NCBI GenBank assembly: GCA_029263635.1
Contig: JAJUFY010000124.1
Coordinates: 1-6,667, forward strand
DNA from: Ectothiorhodospiraceae bacterium
Lineage (GTDB): Bacteria > Pseudomonadota > Gammaproteobacteria > Nitrococcales > AK92
DNA length: 6,667 nt
Reading direction: 5' to 3'
Numbering within the stretch: position 1 is the first letter of the stretch; each line of letters opens with the position of its first letter. Positions 6,545-6,667 of the stretch are shown piece after piece. A model generated the notes under the pieces. It was not told the origin of the DNA. It did no database searches and saw only the letters and a list, made by a program, of their open reading frames with translations. A program made the position numbers and the translations under genes.

Positions 6545-6667
6545 TCGATCCGACCGGCGCCGCCCGCCGCACGATCACCCTGTACGACCACTCGACCACG
6601 CCGCTGCCGAATACCTCCGGCGCCGACTCGATCGCCGGCGGCGCCCACGACGACCAGATCTTCGGCC
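6523..6667 (+). pseudogene. fragment of an RTX-type calcium-binding repeat protein, joined to the rhlB 3' end
   Basis: In the frame starting at 6523 (one base behind the rhlB frame) the DNA reads QVTAASQVDPTG, then TITLYDHSTTPLPN, then NTSGADSIAGGAHDDQIFG, up to the window edge. GGAHDDQIF resembles the RTX nonapeptide GGxGxDxUx, and the preceding GADSIAGG is the usual lead-in. From 6541 to the end, 40 of 42 codons in this frame end in G or C, against 27 of 42 in the rhlB frame, so this is the true coding frame. There is no start codon of its own with a ribosome site, and upstream the frame is only a shadow of rhlB. It therefore looks like an internal piece of a larger secreted or surface repeat protein. 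The left boundary is approximate (6523-6544). It may be an assembly chimera rather than a biological remnant. Confidence 0.55.

Noticed and set aside
6388..6648. 86-aa minus-strand open frame spanning the rhlB/RTX junction
   Set aside because: It is Arg/Gly-rich low-complexity sequence antisense to two supported coding signals, with no ribosome site.

Overview
The window is a GC-rich stretch of bacterial chromosome, most likely from a gammaproteobacterium. The evidence is the combination of an RNase AM/TrpH-type PHP nuclease, a DUF3301 protein, a DUF2868 protein, a cyanide-insensitive-type cytochrome bd oxidase pair and an E. coli-like RhlB helicase with an arginine-rich tail. Species cannot be fixed from the sequence alone. 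No tRNA, rRNA, CRISPR array, insertion sequence or phage gene is visible.

Layout: (1) 1-1026, minus strand, most of a DUF2868 multi-pass membrane protein that runs off the left edge. (2) 1198-1482, plus strand, a small uncharacterised membrane protein, convergent with (3) 1493-2335, minus strand, the PHP-family RNase AM homologue. (4) 2427-2756, plus strand, a DUF3301 membrane-anchored protein, divergent from the nuclease across a 91-bp gap with two palindromes. (5) 2827-4221 and 4218-5225, plus strand, cydA and cydB of a CIO-type cytochrome bd quinol oxidase, coupled by an ATGA overlap. (6) 5300 to the right end, plus strand, the DEAD-box helicase rhlB.

Functionally this looks like ordinary housekeeping and respiratory content. 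CydA and CydB form one quinol oxidase. Rnm and RhlB both act in RNA processing or decay but are not in one operon. The membrane proteins have no assigned function.

The most notable feature is at the right end. Around 6523-6544 the RhlB reading frame passes into DNA whose coding signal is in a different frame. That frame reads as a piece of an RTX-type calcium-binding repeat protein (TITLYDHSTTPLPN, then GGAHDDQIFG). RhlB has no stop codon in the window and its last ~40 codons look like out-of-frame reading of RTX DNA. This is either an assembly chimera or a real rearrangement. I see no convincing new multi-gene system here.
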